From the NCBI GenBank assembly GCA_012837385.1, contig DURH01000012.1, forward strand, positions 1 through 40,105: a DNA stretch of 40,105 bases, in the 5' to 3' direction. The position numbers and the translations under genes were made by a program. Shown here piece after piece: positions 14,716 through 24,704 of this stretch. Every line of letters begins with the position of its first letter. Position 1 is the stretch's first letter. The notes under the pieces are model-generated. The model saw only the letters and a program-made list of their open reading frames with translations, had not been told where the DNA came from and ran no database searches. Origin of the DNA: Bacillota bacterium (lineage in GTDB: Bacteria; Bacillota; Limnochordia; Darwinibacteriales; Darwinibacteriaceae).

Positions 14716-17700
14716 ATGAAAAAATACGTTACCATCGATGGCAACGAAGCGGCTGCCCATGTGGCTTACGCGTTCTCTGAAGTATGTGCCATCTATCCCA
14801 TAACGCCCTCATCACCTATGGCAGAACTAGTTGATCTATGGAGCGCCCACGGGCGTAAGAACCTCTTTGGCGAATCAGTGGAAGTGGTGGAGATGCAGTC
14901 AGAAATCGGCGCGGCTGGTGCTGTGCACGGTTCCCTCAGCGCTGGGGCTCTGACCACCACCTTTACAGCTTCCCAGGGTTTGCTCCTAATGGTACCTAAC
15001 CTGTACAAAATTGCAGGAGAGCTCCTGCCCTGCGTGATCCACGTGAGCGCCAGGGCTATTGCCGCCCACGCCCTATCAATCTTTGGCGATCATCAGGATG
15101 TGATGGCTTGCCGCCAGACAGGAGTGGCTATGCTGGCCTCCAACAATGTCCAGGAAGTGATGGATTTGGCCTGCATCGCTCACCTGGCAACCCTTAAGGC
15201 TAGTGTACCCTTTCTCCACTTTTTTGATGGCTTTCGCACTTCCCATGAGTTCCAAAAGATTGAAACGGTGGAATACAGCCAGATGGCAGAACTCCTCGAT
15301 CTGGAAGCAGTGGACAGATTCCGCCAGAGGGGCATGAACCCAGAACGTCCTTTTACAAAGGGTACAGCTCAAAACCCCGATATCTATTTCCAGGGCAGGG
15401 AAGTGGCTAACCCATATTACGATGCCGTTCCGAAAATCGTGCAGGACTACATGGACCGCTTTGCAGGCCTCACTGGCCGCAGATACCAGCTCTTCGACTA
15501 CTATGGCGATCCCCAGGCGGAGCAGGTTGTGGTGGCCATGGGCTCTGTGTGCGATACCATTGAGGGCACCGTGGACTATCTGCGGCGGCAGGGACGTAGG
15601 GTGGGTGTTTTAAAGGTGCGCCTCTATCGTCCGTTTTCCGAAGAGCACTTCCTGAATGCCCTTCCTCAGACAGTGCGCAAGATCGCAGTTCTGGACCGCA
15701 CTAAGGAACCTGGCTCCCCAGGTGAACCTCTCTACCTGGATGTGGTGAAAGCCTGCCAGCTTCTGGAGGAACGGCCCACCATTGTGGGAGGCCGGTATGG
15801 CTTGGGTTCTAAGGATACCACTCCCTCGCAGATCATGGCTGTCTTTGACAATCTGCAGAAAAACGAACCCAAAGATCGCTTTACCATTGGCATCAATGAT
15901 GATGTGACCTTCAGTTCCCTCCCAGAAGGCGAGCATATCGATGTTGCCCCGGAAGGGACCATCGGCTGCAAGTTCTGGGGTTTGGGCTCCGACGGCACTG
16001 TGGGGGCCAATCAGGAGGCTATCCGGATTATCGGGGATCACACCGATCTCTTTGCCCAAGCCTATTTCTTCTACGACAGCAAGAAATCGGGGGGAACCAC
16101 CATCTCGCACCTGCGTTTCGGAAAAGAGCCCATCAAAGCTCCCTACCTCGTGGATCGCCCTGATTACATAGCCTGCCACAACAAGTCCTTTGTGAACAAC
16201 TACGATCTGCTCAAGGGCATCAAACCAGGGGGCATCTTTGTGCTGAACTGTCCCTGGGAAGGGAAGGAGCTGGAAGAAAACCTCCCTGTGGAAACTAAGC
16301 GCACTCTAGCACAAAAAAATGTGCGTTTCTACACCATCGATGCCATCAAGATCGCAGGCGATGTGGGGCTGGGCAACCGCATCAATATGGTGATGCAGGC
16401 CGCCTTCTTTAAGTTGGCCCAAGTGATCCCTGTGGATGAGGCCCTAGGCTACTTGAAGTCTTCGGTGGAAACCCTCTATGGACGCAAGGGCCAGGAAATC
16501 GTAGATATGAACGTGGCCGCCATTGACAGGGGGGTAGGGGAGCTGAAGGAAGTGCAGGTTCCTCCAGAGTGGGCGGATCTTCAGGACGATACACCCGAAA
16601 ACGCGGACCTAGAGGGTGCCCTTCCCTTCGTGGAGGATATCCAAGTGCCTATGCAGCGCATGGAGGGAGATGACCTACCGGTGAGCTCCTTTGTAAGCTT
16701 CGCCGATGGGGCTTTCCCCAATGGTACCACCGCCTATGAGAAGCGGGGGATTGCAGTGATGATTCCCCAGTGGCAGCTGGAAAAGTGCATCCAGTGCAAC
16801 CAGTGTTCCTTTGTCTGCCCCCATGCGGTGATCCGTCCATACCTGCTGGATGAGGAGGAAATGCGGCAGGCACCTGAAAGCTTCCACACCAAGAAAGCGA
16901 TAGGAAAGGGCTTGGAGGGCTTGGGATACCGCATCCAACTCAGCCCCTTGGATTGCACTGGCTGCGGCAACTGCGCCGATATCTGCCCTGCCCCAGGTAA
17001 GGCTTTAATTATGCAGCCTGCGGATCAAGAGATCGCCACGCAGCGTGAGAACTGGATCTATGCTCAAACAGTGACCAACAAGGCAGATTTGGTGGATTGG
17101 CAGACTTTGAAGAACAGCCAGTTCCGCCAGCCCCTCTTTGAGTTTCACGGCGCCTGTCCCGGCTGCGGAGAGACACCCTATATTCGTTTGTTGACCCAGC
17201 TCTTCGGCGAGCAGATGATTATCGCCAATGCTACTGGCTGTTCTTCCATCTATTCCGCCAGCGCGCCCTCCTTTCCCTATACGGTTACGCCTGAAGGGAA
17301 GGGGCCGGTGTGGGCCAACTCCCTCTTTGAGGACAATGCCGAGTACGGTTTTGGCATGCGCCTCGCCACCAAACAGCTGCGCAAGCGGGTGACCTCCTTA
17401 GTGAAGGAGCTTGCGGGCAAGGGTATCAGCAGCGAACTGAAAGAAACCTGCGCTCACTGGCTGGAAACTAAGGATAATACCGCGGCCTCTGCTGCCGCGA
17501 GCAGGAAGCTGGCCGCCCTGCTGGAAAGGGAGGCTGGGCAAGATCCTCTGATCGAAGAAATCCTCAATCACAGGGAGCATCTCACCAAGAAATCCCAGTG
17601 GATTATCGGCGGAGACGGCTGGGCGTACGATATCGGTTACGGCGGCCTCGATCATGTGCTGGCCTTGGGAGATGATGTGAATGTGCTGGTTCTGGACACA

Positions 17701-18243
17701 GAGGTTTACTCCAACACCGGCGGCCAGTCTTCCAAAGCTACCCCCCGGGCGGCGGTGGCCAAGTTTGCTGCCTCCGGCAAGAGGGTGCGCAAAAAGGATC
17801 TGGGACGCATGGCCATGACCTATGGCTATGTGTATGTGGCCCAGATCGCCATGGGAGCCAATATGAACCACACCATCCGCACCATTTTGGAGGCGGAAAG
17901 CTATCCAGGACCTTCGTTGATTATCGCCTATTCACCCTGCATCAACCACGGAATCCGCACAGGTATGGGAACCAGCATTATGCAGGAAAAGAGAGCGGTG
18001 GAGGCCGGCTATTGGCACCTCTATAGGTATAATCCGCTCCTCAAAGACCAAGGTAAGAACCCCTTCAGCCTCGATTCCAAGGATCCTACTGGATCCTTTA
18101 AGGAGTTCCTGCAGAGCGAGGTCCGCTACTCCTCCCTGCAGAGGGCGTTTCCCAAGATGGCTGAGGAGCTGTTCAGCGCCGCGGAGCACGATGCTGCGGA
18201 ACGCCTCCAGGACTATCAGCGCCTAGCGCAACAGACGCTCTAA
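14716..18243 (+). CDS. nifJ: Pyruvate:ferredoxin (flavodoxin) oxidoreductase
   Basis: 1175 aa, the normal length of the single-chain homodimeric enzyme. The start is ATG 14716 (MKKYVTIDGNEAAAHVAYAF) with GCGGAGG seven bases before; an upstream in-frame ATG at 14674 has no such site. Domains in order: the pyruvate-binding N-terminal domain with YPITPSSPMAE, the gamma-type domain with GSDGTVGANQEA, a two-cluster ferredoxin domain with CIQCNQCSFVCP (from residue 691) and CTGCGNCADICP (from 747), and the TPP domain with CPGCGETP (about 815) and GDGWAYDIGYGG (from 966). It oxidises pyruvate with CoA to acetyl-CoA, CO2 and reduced ferredoxin in the cytosol. It is divergent from the grd operon across a 267-base gap in which I see no riboswitch or clear promoter. 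Confidence 0.96.
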   Translation: MKKYVTIDGNEAAAHVAYAFSEVCAIYPITPSSPMAELVDLWSAHGRKNLFGESVEVVEMQSEIGAAGAVHGSLSAGALTTTFTASQGLLLMVPNLYKIAGELLPCVIHVSARAIAAHALSIFGDHQDVMACRQTGVAMLASNNVQEVMDLACIAHLATLKASVPFLHFFDGFRTSHEFQKIETVEYSQMAELLDLEAVDRFRQRGMNPERPFTKGTAQNPDIYFQGREVANPYYDAVPKIVQDYMDRFAGLTGRRYQLFDYYGDPQAEQVVVAMGSVCDTIEGTVDYLRRQGRRVGVLKVRLYRPFSEEHFLNALPQTVRKIAVLDRTKEPGSPGEPLYLDVVKACQLLEERPTIVGGRYGLGSKDTTPSQIMAVFDNLQKNEPKDRFTIGINDDVTFSSLPEGEHIDVAPEGTIGCKFWGLGSDGTVGANQEAIRIIGDHTDLFAQAYFFYDSKKSGGTTISHLRFGKEPIKAPYLVDRPDYIACHNKSFVNNYDLLKGIKPGGIFVLNCPWEGKELEENLPVETKRTLAQKNVRFYTIDAIKIAGDVGLGNRINMVMQAAFFKLAQVIPVDEALGYLKSSVETLYGRKGQEIVDMNVAAIDRGVGELKEVQVPPEWADLQDDTPENADLEGALPFVEDIQVPMQRMEGDDLPVSSFVSFADGAFPNGTTAYEKRGIAVMIPQWQLEKCIQCNQCSFVCPHAVIRPYLLDEEEMRQAPESFHTKKAIGKGLEGLGYRIQLSPLDCTGCGNCADICPAPGKALIMQPADQEIATQRENWIYAQTVTNKADLVDWQTLKNSQFRQPLFEFHGACPGCGETPYIRLLTQLFGEQMIIANATGCSSIYSASAPSFPYTVTPEGKGPVWANSLFEDNAEYGFGMRLATKQLRKRVTSLVKELAGKGISSELKETCAHWLETKDNTAASAAASRKLAALLEREAGQDPLIEEILNHREHLTKKSQWIIGGDGWAYDIGYGGLDHVLALGDDVNVLVLDTEVYSNTGGQSSKATPRAAVAKFAASGKRVRKKDLGRMAMTYGYVYVAQIAMGANMNHTIRTILEAESYPGPSLIIAYSPCINHGIRTGMGTSIMQEKRAVEAGYWHLYRYNPLLKDQGKNPFSLDSKDPTGSFKEFLQSEVRYSSLQRAFPKMAEELFSAAEHDAAERLQDYQRLAQQTL

Positions 18244-18249
18244 AGCGTA

Positions 18250-18289
18250 GGGAGTGCCCTGGCTGAGCCAGGACACTCCATCATTTTTG
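18250..18289 (+). terminator. Terminator after the PFOR gene
   Basis: GGAGTG-CCTGGC and GCCAGG-CACTCC pair into a 12-bp stem with a TGA loop, followed by ATCATTTTT. It overlaps the stop codon of the convergent DUF3787 gene. Confidence 0.85.
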
Positions 18290-18451
18290 GTTGTGATTCA
18301 CCCAATCCCGTGCCAGTTTCACAAAATCGGTGCTGGGGATGGGAACCTTGGCAATCCCCTCCTCCCTGTCAATATTGGCCCAGGCGGCAGTGGAGTGTTC
18401 CTCAATGGGCAAAACCCTAACTTTCAAGCCTCTTCGCCTCCGCGCAGGCAT
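18281..18451 (-). CDS. DUF3787 family small protein (clostridial spore-surface-protein type)
   Basis: A 56-codon ORF read by hand: ATG at 18449-18451 (minus), stop TGA at 18281-18283, with GGGGGGG five bases before the start. After a basic N-terminus (MPARRRRGLKVRVL) it reads PIEEHSTAAWANID, then AKVPIPSTDFVKLARDWV and NHNQK. The pattern EKH.TAAWANI...V.IPS...V..AKEWV.N is what I recall for DUF3787 proteins, some of which are called spore surface proteins in clostridia. The family match is from memory. It is monocistronic, convergent with PFOR, and agrees with the other sporulation genes here. Confidence 0.72.
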   Translation of the reverse strand: MPARRRRGLKVRVLPIEEHSTAAWANIDREEGIAKVPIPSTDFVKLARDWVNHNQK

Positions 18452-18573
18452 GGCATCCCCCCCTTGAGCATATTGTGAGGATAAGCGTCGGGCATTATCA
18501 GGGTTTTCGCTGGCAAATGGAGGGATACGGGCGCGAGCGTCAAATAATACGCGGGTGGGGAGGATGATAAAGA

Positions 18574-19623
18574 ATGCCTGTTACCTTTAATGGAAAAGAA
18601 CTACTGCAGTTAATTCACGAGTTGGTTTCTATCCCCAGCCCATCGGGGTTTACAGACAAGATCATTGATCATATCGCTGCCCGCCTGGACGGTCTGGGTG
18701 TCAGTTACATTCGAAACCGCAAAAGGGGACTGCTGGCCACCATTCCCGGGAAGAACTCTGGGGAAGAGCGCTTGCTCACTGCCCATATCGACACCCTGGG
18801 TGCCATGGTCAAAGAAATCAAAGGCAGTGGCAGGCTGCGCCTAAGCCTGATCGGGGGATCCAAGTGGGCGCACTTGGAGGGAGAATACTGCCAGGTTTTC
18901 ACCGCGGACGGCAACACTTACTCAGGCACCATTTTGATGCACCAGACCGCTGTGCATGTGTATAGAGATGCAGGGAGTGCTGAACGCAATCAGGACAACA
19001 TGGAGGTACGTTTGGATGCCAGGGTCTCCAGTGCCGACGATGTGCGGGAGCTGGGCATTCAAGTGGGCGATTTTGTGGCCTTTGAGCCCAGGACGGAGAT
19101 TCTGCCCAGCGGCTTTATCAAATCCAGGCATCTGGATGATAAGGCTGGGGCGGGGATTCTGCTCTACCTGCTCCAGGAAATCCAGGAGAACCAGCTGCAG
19201 CTGCCCTATACCACCCATATCCTCTTTTCTAACTACGAGGAAATCGGCTTTGGGGGCAATTCCAATATTCCACCGGAAGTGGTGGAGTACGTGGCGGTGG
19301 ACATGGGGGCAGTGGGAGATGGACAGACTGGAGATGAGTTCGCCGTATCCATCTGCGCCATGGACAGTTCAGGGCCCTACGACCGCAGGCTGCGCCAGCA
19401 TCTCATTGATCTTGCCCAAGAGCAGAGCATCGATTATAGGGTGGATATCTATCCCTTCTATGCCTCTGATGCCAGCGCCGCGCTGAGAGCGGGCCATGAT
19501 GTGGTGCACGGCTTGATCGGCCCGGGAATTGATGCTTCCCATGCTTTTGAACGCACCCATGTGGATGCGGTGATCAATACTGCCAAGTTGGCTTACTACT
19601 ATCTCTTATCGGAAATGTGTTAA
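18574..19623 (+). CDS. M42 family metallopeptidase (glutamyl aminopeptidase type)
   Basis: 349 aa, normal family length, from ATG 18574 with GGGGAGGATGATAAAG upstream. Metal and catalytic motifs appear in order: TAHIDTLGAMV (His71, Asp73), SRHLDDKAGAGI (bridging Asp), SNYEEIGFGG (the Glu-Glu pair), VAVDMGAVGDG and a C-terminal IDASHAFERTH (His ligand). Such cobalt- or zinc-dependent enzymes form dodecameric aminopeptidases that trim peptides in the cytosol. In an amino-acid fermenter next to glycine reductase this fits peptide use (inference). A terminator follows directly. Confidence 0.9.
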   Translation: MPVTFNGKELLQLIHELVSIPSPSGFTDKIIDHIAARLDGLGVSYIRNRKRGLLATIPGKNSGEERLLTAHIDTLGAMVKEIKGSGRLRLSLIGGSKWAHLEGEYCQVFTADGNTYSGTILMHQTAVHVYRDAGSAERNQDNMEVRLDARVSSADDVRELGIQVGDFVAFEPRTEILPSGFIKSRHLDDKAGAGILLYLLQEIQENQLQLPYTTHILFSNYEEIGFGGNSNIPPEVVEYVAVDMGAVGDGQTGDEFAVSICAMDSSGPYDRRLRQHLIDLAQEQSIDYRVDIYPFYASDASAALRAGHDVVHGLIGPGIDASHAFERTHVDAVINTAKLAYYYLLSEMC

Positions 19624-19633
19624 GGAAAGCAGC

Positions 19634-19665
19634 AGGGTGTCCCTCAGCGGACACCCTCTTTTCTT
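19634..19665 (+). terminator. Terminator after the M42 peptidase gene
   Basis: GGGTGTCC and GGACACCC form an 8-bp perfect stem with a CTCAGC loop, followed by TCTTTTCTTT. It overlaps the 3' end of the convergent 5'-nucleotidase gene. Confidence 0.8.
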
Positions 19666-20969
19666 TGTTCCAGTACTTTTGCTTGCAGGTATTCCTCCAA
19701 AACGTCTCTGACCAGCACGCCTAAGTTAGTGACCTCTCCTTCAGCTAGCATGGGATAGCTGGAATCGGGGCTGGCCAAGAAGTCGGTGGTCGCCACGGTG
19801 TAAGTCTTGGCCGTGTCCACAAGCCGCGGCCCTTCGTAGAAGTCGCTGCTGCGTTTGGCCCCGACCTCCAGAAGCTCAGCGAACTGAGCTCCGCTTAAGG
19901 TGACCAGAACCACCTGGTTGCCGAAGGGTTCCACCGCGAACACATCTCTCCTGGTAACCTCACCTTGAGGCAGGCCTGCCCGCACTCCTCCGCTGTTGTA
20001 CAGGGCGGCATCTGCGCCTGTATACTCCTGCAGGGCATAGGTGAGCAAAACGCCCATCCCTCTCTTCACGTAACCAAGCTTAGCATAGCCGATTACCTCG
20101 TCCAGCTGGGCAGCTAACAGGCTTTCGTAATGCTGCTCAAGCTCCACCAGGCGGGGATGGGGAGGGATAGTCTCCTCGATGCGGATCAGTTCGCCTCGAG
20201 AGGGGTATCCTTCTTTAAGATCAACCACAACCCTGCCTAGGTACTCCCCGTTGGAACCGGCGTGGCAGATCAAAGTGTTCCCAATCCGCACTGGTTTGGC
20301 AAGCACGGTGTGGGTGTGTCCGCCGATAATCACATTGATGCCTGGCACCCTTTGAGCCAGGAGCAGGTCTTCTCCGTAACCCAAATGGGAGAGCACAATG
20401 CAGATCTGGTAGTTTCCTGCCTGTTCTTGGAGCAGCTGCTGCAGGGTTTCCACTGGGTCGGCAAAGGTGAGCCCCTCCACATTGCGGGGGAAGGACATTT
20501 TCGGGGTTTCTGGAGTGGTCACTCCAGTGATGAGCACCCTGACACTGTCCACTTCCTTAATCACAAACGGCACTGTCAGGGCAGCACCATCTTTAAGCAC
20601 ATTAGCTGAGAGCCAGGGCACACCCGCCTCCAAGGAACGCTGCAGGGCCGGGAGGCCGTAGTCGAAATCATGGTTCCCGAAGGTAATGGCATCCAGACCC
20701 AGCGCCAGTACGGACTGTTCTTCCGCTTCGCCCTGGAAGGCACTGGATACTGGTGAACCGGAGAAGAGGTCACCGGCATCCACCCAGAACAGGTGGGAAT
20801 GCTCCCTTCTCTGCTCCTCAAGTACGGTGGCCAGCCTGGCCAGGGACTGGCCGTGCAGATCATTGGTGTGCAGGACGACTAGTTCTTCCTGCGCCAGTAC
20901 ACGCCCTGGGGCGGCGCTGCTCAAGAATAGGAGCAGCACCAAAACCCCAAAAGCGAGGCATCTTTTCAT
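19644..20969 (-). CDS. Secreted 5'-nucleotidase/2',3'-cyclic phosphodiesterase (UshA-like)
   Basis: 441 aa from ATG 20969 with AAGGGTGA upstream. A clear signal peptide (MKRCLAFGVLVLLLFLSSAAPGRVLA-Q) precedes the metallophosphatase domain: LHTNDLHGQ, WVDAGDLFSGS, FGNHDFDYG, SHLGYGED and GGHTHT supply the two-metal ligands. The C-terminal nucleotide-binding domain contains YNSGGVRAGLPQGEVTRRDVFAVEPFGN, typical of the family. It would dephosphorylate extracellular nucleotides to nucleosides and phosphate. It lies 24 bases downstream of the GH65 gene on the same strand, so the two are probably one transcript; a joint role with phosphorolysis is not evident. Confidence 0.9.
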   Translation of the reverse strand: MKRCLAFGVLVLLLFLSSAAPGRVLAQEELVVLHTNDLHGQSLARLATVLEEQRREHSHLFWVDAGDLFSGSPVSSAFQGEAEEQSVLALGLDAITFGNHDFDYGLPALQRSLEAGVPWLSANVLKDGAALTVPFVIKEVDSVRVLITGVTTPETPKMSFPRNVEGLTFADPVETLQQLLQEQAGNYQICIVLSHLGYGEDLLLAQRVPGINVIIGGHTHTVLAKPVRIGNTLICHAGSNGEYLGRVVVDLKEGYPSRGELIRIEETIPPHPRLVELEQHYESLLAAQLDEVIGYAKLGYVKRGMGVLLTYALQEYTGADAALYNSGGVRAGLPQGEVTRRDVFAVEPFGNQVVLVTLSGAQFAELLEVGAKRSSDFYEGPRLVDTAKTYTVATTDFLASPDSSYPMLAEGEVTNLGVLVRDVLEEYLQAKVLEQRKEGVR

Positions 20970-20993
20970 GGGTGCTCACCCTTTCAGTACCGC

Positions 20994-23309
20994 CTAGCGG
21001 CTGGGGTAGGACATGGCTACAGTCTCTCCCTGAGCCAATGTAACCGGTTGCCCAAAATGAAGAAAAGACAGATCTGGTCCAGCCAGTAGGGTGTATTCCA
21101 CTTGGTTCGGTGCTGCCTTGACCTGGAGCTTGGACCCTTTGAACTTTACTTTAAAGCTGTAGCTCTGCCATTTTTCCGGAAGGAAGGGCTGGAACTGCAG
21201 CTTACCCTGGGAGGTACGCATACCAGCAAAACCGTTCACAATGCCCATCCAGGATCCGGCCATGCAGGCAGTATGCAGGCCCTGCCAAGCATTGCGGTTG
21301 TAGTCATCGAGATCGAGCCGCACCGTCTGCAAGAAGTAATTGTAGGCAAACTCGGTATAGCCTACTTCCGCAGCGATAATGCTGTAGATGGCTGGGGAGA
21401 GGGACGAGTCATGTGTTGTCCTGGGCTCATAGTAGTCGAAATTGGCCTTCTTCTCTTCCAGCGTGAACTGATCACCTAATAGGAACATGAGCAGGATGAC
21501 ATCCGCCTGCTTGATCACCTGGTATCGCCAGATCACCAGGGGGTGCCAGTTGGCAACCAAGGGGATCTCTTCTTCTGGAATGGAATCAATGTCGATGGGA
21601 TCCTTGTACAGGAAGGAATCGTCCTGGGGATGAATGCCCAGTTCTTCATGGAAGGGGAGGTACATCTCATCGGCACACCTCTGCCACAGGGCAAATTCCT
21701 CATCGGTGAGCTTGAGCCTTTCCTTCAGCTCCGCGAATTCCTCTGGGTACTGTCCAGCCAAAGTGTCCCGCGCTTTCAAAGCCAGCCTGAGGTTAAACTG
21801 AGCCATGTAATTGGTGTAGCAGTTGTTGTTCACTCCAGGCTTGTACTCATCAGGCCCGCACACTTCGTTGATGCAGAACTTGCCGCCTCGGGATTCCAGG
21901 AAGACGCCCCGGTGCGCCCAGCATCTGGCGGTTTCAAAGAGAATCTCTGCCCCCATATCCACGAGGAAACCCAGATCATCGGTGGCTTCTACGTACTTGT
22001 GGATGGCGTAGGCGATGGCCGCATTGATGTGATACTGCACAGACGAGCCCAGGAAGTTTCCAGAGGCCTCGTGGCCGTTGATGGTGCGCCAGGCAAAGAA
22101 GGCGCCTTTGTCTCGCATGCGCTTGGCATTTTCCCTGGCTGCATCTAGAATGCTGTAGCGGTATTCCAGAAGCTTGCGCACGATCTCTGGCCTGCTGTAC
22201 AGGAAGAAGGGAATGATATAGGTCTCAGTATCCCAGAAATAGTGGCCTTCATAGTATTCTCCGCTTAAGCCCTTGGCGGGGATATTGGTCTTACCATCCC
22301 GCCCTGTGGACTGCAGCAGCTGCAGGGCATTGAAGCGAACTCCCTGCTGCAGGGCTAAATCTCCCTCGATTACCATATCTGCGTCTTCCCAGAATTTCTC
22401 CAGGAACTGTACATGGGCCTGTTTCGCTAGAGCATAGCCTTTAGTGGCGCTGCGCTGTGCTAGGCGCTGGACAAAGCCTCCCAGGTGCATCTCTCCCACA
22501 TCCCGGGAGGTGGCCATGGCCACAAACTTCTCCAGAGTGTAGACTTGGTTTTCTTCCACTTGAAAGCGCGCCAAGAAGTCCAGGCAGTCACTGGTGGCTG
22601 AGCCCATAATGGACGTTTCTGGACTGGTGGTATGGGTGACCGCACAGGCTACTGAAATGCCGCTGTTCTTGGTCTTGGAGATCATAACCCCGCTTTCGTT
22701 GGTGTGAGTGGTGGAGACCACTTCCAAGGCGCCATCCCGCAGATGGTGGTAGTTGCGCACAGCACCGTTCACTTGGGAGCGAATGGTGAGCTGCCCAGAC
22801 CAGTTCAGGGGGGTTACAGAGCAGCGCTGATAGGCGAGGTGCTGGTCTACTTGGGAGATAAACCGCTCAAAGCAGATCTGGGTGCGTCTGCCCTTAGGGC
22901 TGCACCACACTAGCTCTCTCCGGAGCACTCCTTCTTTCAAATCGAGGGTGCGGGAGTAGTTTTCCAGTGTGCCTGTGAGCATGGAAAACTCTTCGTGTTC
23001 AATGACCACCTTCAGGCCCTTCCAGTCGGTGACATTGATCATGGTCTGGTACTCTTGGGGCTGTTTAGCCATGAACTCTCCGTAGATAATGGGTTCGGTT
23101 TCGTAAATGCCGTTGATATAAGTTCCTGGAGTGGAGGGGATGCTGCTGGGCAGCCCTTCTTCAAAGGTCCCCCGCAGGCCCATGTAACCGTTGCCCAATG
23201 AAAAGATAGCTTCATTGCGGTGGTTGTACTCGGGCCTAAACTCAGCTTCCACCACCTGCCAGGGATCAAAGGCGTAGATCGATGGCCGGTTCTGATGAAA
23301 CTTGCGCAT
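20994..23309 (-). CDS. GH65 family disaccharide phosphorylase (maltose/kojibiose/trehalose phosphorylase type)
   Basis: 771 aa from ATG 23309 (MRKFHQNRPSIYAFDPW); AAGGAG lies just upstream, inside an alternative longer frame starting at 23327. The N-terminal beta-sandwich has EAIFSLGNGYMGLRGTFEEG. The (alpha/alpha)6 barrel has GLSGEYYEGHYFWDTET, and the catalytic region NEVCGPDEYKPGVNNNCYTN includes the general-acid Glu of GPDEY. The C-terminal domain ends in TLLAGPDLSFLHFGQPVTL. Family enzymes split alpha-glucosides with phosphate to beta-glucose 1-phosphate and glucose. Which disaccharide is used cannot be fixed by eye. It is divergent from the glycan-synthesis genes and leads the 5'-nucleotidase gene. 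Confidence 0.9.
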   Translation of the reverse strand: MRKFHQNRPSIYAFDPWQVVEAEFRPEYNHRNEAIFSLGNGYMGLRGTFEEGLPSSIPSTPGTYINGIYETEPIIYGEFMAKQPQEYQTMINVTDWKGLKVVIEHEEFSMLTGTLENYSRTLDLKEGVLRRELVWCSPKGRRTQICFERFISQVDQHLAYQRCSVTPLNWSGQLTIRSQVNGAVRNYHHLRDGALEVVSTTHTNESGVMISKTKNSGISVACAVTHTTSPETSIMGSATSDCLDFLARFQVEENQVYTLEKFVAMATSRDVGEMHLGGFVQRLAQRSATKGYALAKQAHVQFLEKFWEDADMVIEGDLALQQGVRFNALQLLQSTGRDGKTNIPAKGLSGEYYEGHYFWDTETYIIPFFLYSRPEIVRKLLEYRYSILDAARENAKRMRDKGAFFAWRTINGHEASGNFLGSSVQYHINAAIAYAIHKYVEATDDLGFLVDMGAEILFETARCWAHRGVFLESRGGKFCINEVCGPDEYKPGVNNNCYTNYMAQFNLRLALKARDTLAGQYPEEFAELKERLKLTDEEFALWQRCADEMYLPFHEELGIHPQDDSFLYKDPIDIDSIPEEEIPLVANWHPLVIWRYQVIKQADVILLMFLLGDQFTLEEKKANFDYYEPRTTHDSSLSPAIYSIIAAEVGYTEFAYNYFLQTVRLDLDDYNRNAWQGLHTACMAGSWMGIVNGFAGMRTSQGKLQFQPFLPEKWQSYSFKVKFKGSKLQVKAAPNQVEYTLLAGPDLSFLHFGQPVTLAQGETVAMSYPSR

Positions 23310-23438
23310 TAGCCTATTCTCCTTCAACTAGTTATCGGTTTTCTTATTTGGCGACTGGCGGTGATAATCCTCCTAATAAAGGCAGGCGTTTCAGGGTATC
23401 CTGAGTCGAGAGGAAGCTTTGAAGGATGGTGACCTGAA

Positions 23439-24704
23439 TTGAAGATTTTGATGTTGTCTTGGGAGTATCCGCCCAAAGTGATCGGCGGTTTGGCTCGGGC
23501 GGTGGCTGATCTGTCCCAGGCTATGGCCCGCGTCGGCCATGAAGTGGCTGTGGTAACCAGTGATGCTCCTGAGTGTGAACCCAGTGAGTATGTGTCGGGG
23601 GTGCGGGTGTACCGGGTGAATCAGTTTTTCCCCCGTCCTATGGATTTCTTAGAAGAAGTACACTTTCAGAATTATCACCTGGTGCAAAAGGGAAGTGAGC
23701 TGCTCAGCCAAGGGGATTTCGATCTGATTCACGCCCACGACTGGTTGGTGGCACCTAGTGCGAAGGTGCTCAAGCACGCCTTTGGGAAACCCTTGGTCTG
23801 CACCATTCACGCCACCGAGTGGGGGCGCAATAATGGGCTGCACAATGATCTGCAGCGCCATATCAGCGATCTGGAGTGGTGGCTGACCTATGAATCGTAT
23901 CGTGTAATCTGCTGCAGTGAGTCAATGCGCTCTGAGCTGCGCAGTATCTTTCAGGTGCCAGAGGATAAGCTGACTGTCATTCCCAATGGGGTGCATCCAG
24001 ACAATTTCGTTAACGTACATCCTGACCTAGACAAGTGGCGGCGAAACTGGGCAGCTCCCGAGGAGGAGATCGTGCTCTATGTGGGACGGCATGTCTACGA
24101 GAAAGGCGTAGACATTTTGCTTTCTGCAGCCCCTAAAGTGCTGGCCCATCGTCCCCAGGCCAAGTTTGTTATAGCTGGTATGGGGCCCTGCCACGATGAG
24201 TTAAAGGGCCAGGCCTGGCACATGGGCCTAGGAGAGAAGGTTTTGTTCGCGGGTTTCGTTGACGATCTTACTCGCAACAGTCTCTATCATTTAGCTGATG
24301 CTGCCGTCTTTCCCAGCCGCTATGAGCCCTTCGGCATCGTAGCCTTGGAGGCCATGGCGGGGCAGGCTCCGGTGATCGTCAGCGATGTGGGAGGTTTTGC
24401 CGAGACTGTGCAGCACGAAGTAAATGGACTCACCTTTTATGCTGGCAATGCCAACTCGCTGGCTGATAACATCATCCGCATGCTCACTGACAAGGCGTTA
24501 GCGCGCAGGCTGAGCGAACGCGCCTCCAGGGATTTGGTGGAGAAGTTCGATTGGAAGCAGATCGCCCACAAGACTGTGGCGAGCTACCAGGAGACCATGC
24601 CCAAGCGCGATGATCACGTGTTTTACGACCGCTATCAGCTTACAGCCGATGCGCTGCAGAAAGGGGGCAGTTTCCGTGAAAGCAGTAATCATGGCAGGCG
24701 GTGA
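23439..24704 (+). CDS. GT4 glycosyltransferase, glycogen/starch synthase-like
   Basis: 421 aa from TTG 23439, with GGATGGTGA upstream. The N-terminal Rossmann domain opens [22 protein letters not shown] with the donor-loop glycines; HAHDWLVAP follows. The C-terminal domain has [15 protein letters not shown] and the GT4 signature [27 protein letters not shown], including the E..x7..E pair. This is the short bacterial GT4 form found in glycogen clusters. The donor (ADP- or another nucleotide-glucose) is not readable. Its last 29 bases overlap the next gene, so the two are coupled. Confidence 0.86.
   Translation: MKILMLSWEYPPKVIGGLARAVADLSQAMARVGHEVAVVTSDAPECEPSEYVSGVRVYRVNQFFPRPMDFLEEVHFQNYHLVQKGSELLSQGDFDLIHAHDWLVAPSAKVLKHAFGKPLVCTIHATEWGRNNGLHNDLQRHISDLEWWLTYESYRVICCSESMRSELRSIFQVPEDKLTVIPNGVHPDNFVNVHPDLDKWRRNWAAPEEEIVLYVGRHVYEKGVDILLSAAPKVLAHRPQAKFVIAGMGPCHDELKGQAWHMGLGEKVLFAGFVDDLTRNSLYHLADAAVFPSRYEPFGIVALEAMAGQAPVIVSDVGGFAETVQHEVNGLTFYAGNANSLADNIIRMLTDKALARRLSERASRDLVEKFDWKQIAHKTVASYQETMPKRDDHVFYDRYQLTADALQKGGSFRESSNHGRR

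Noticed and set aside
18254-18478. Plus-strand 74-aa ORF after PFOR
   Set aside because: It begins inside the terminator stem and is opposite the DUF3787 gene, which has a ribosome site and family motifs.
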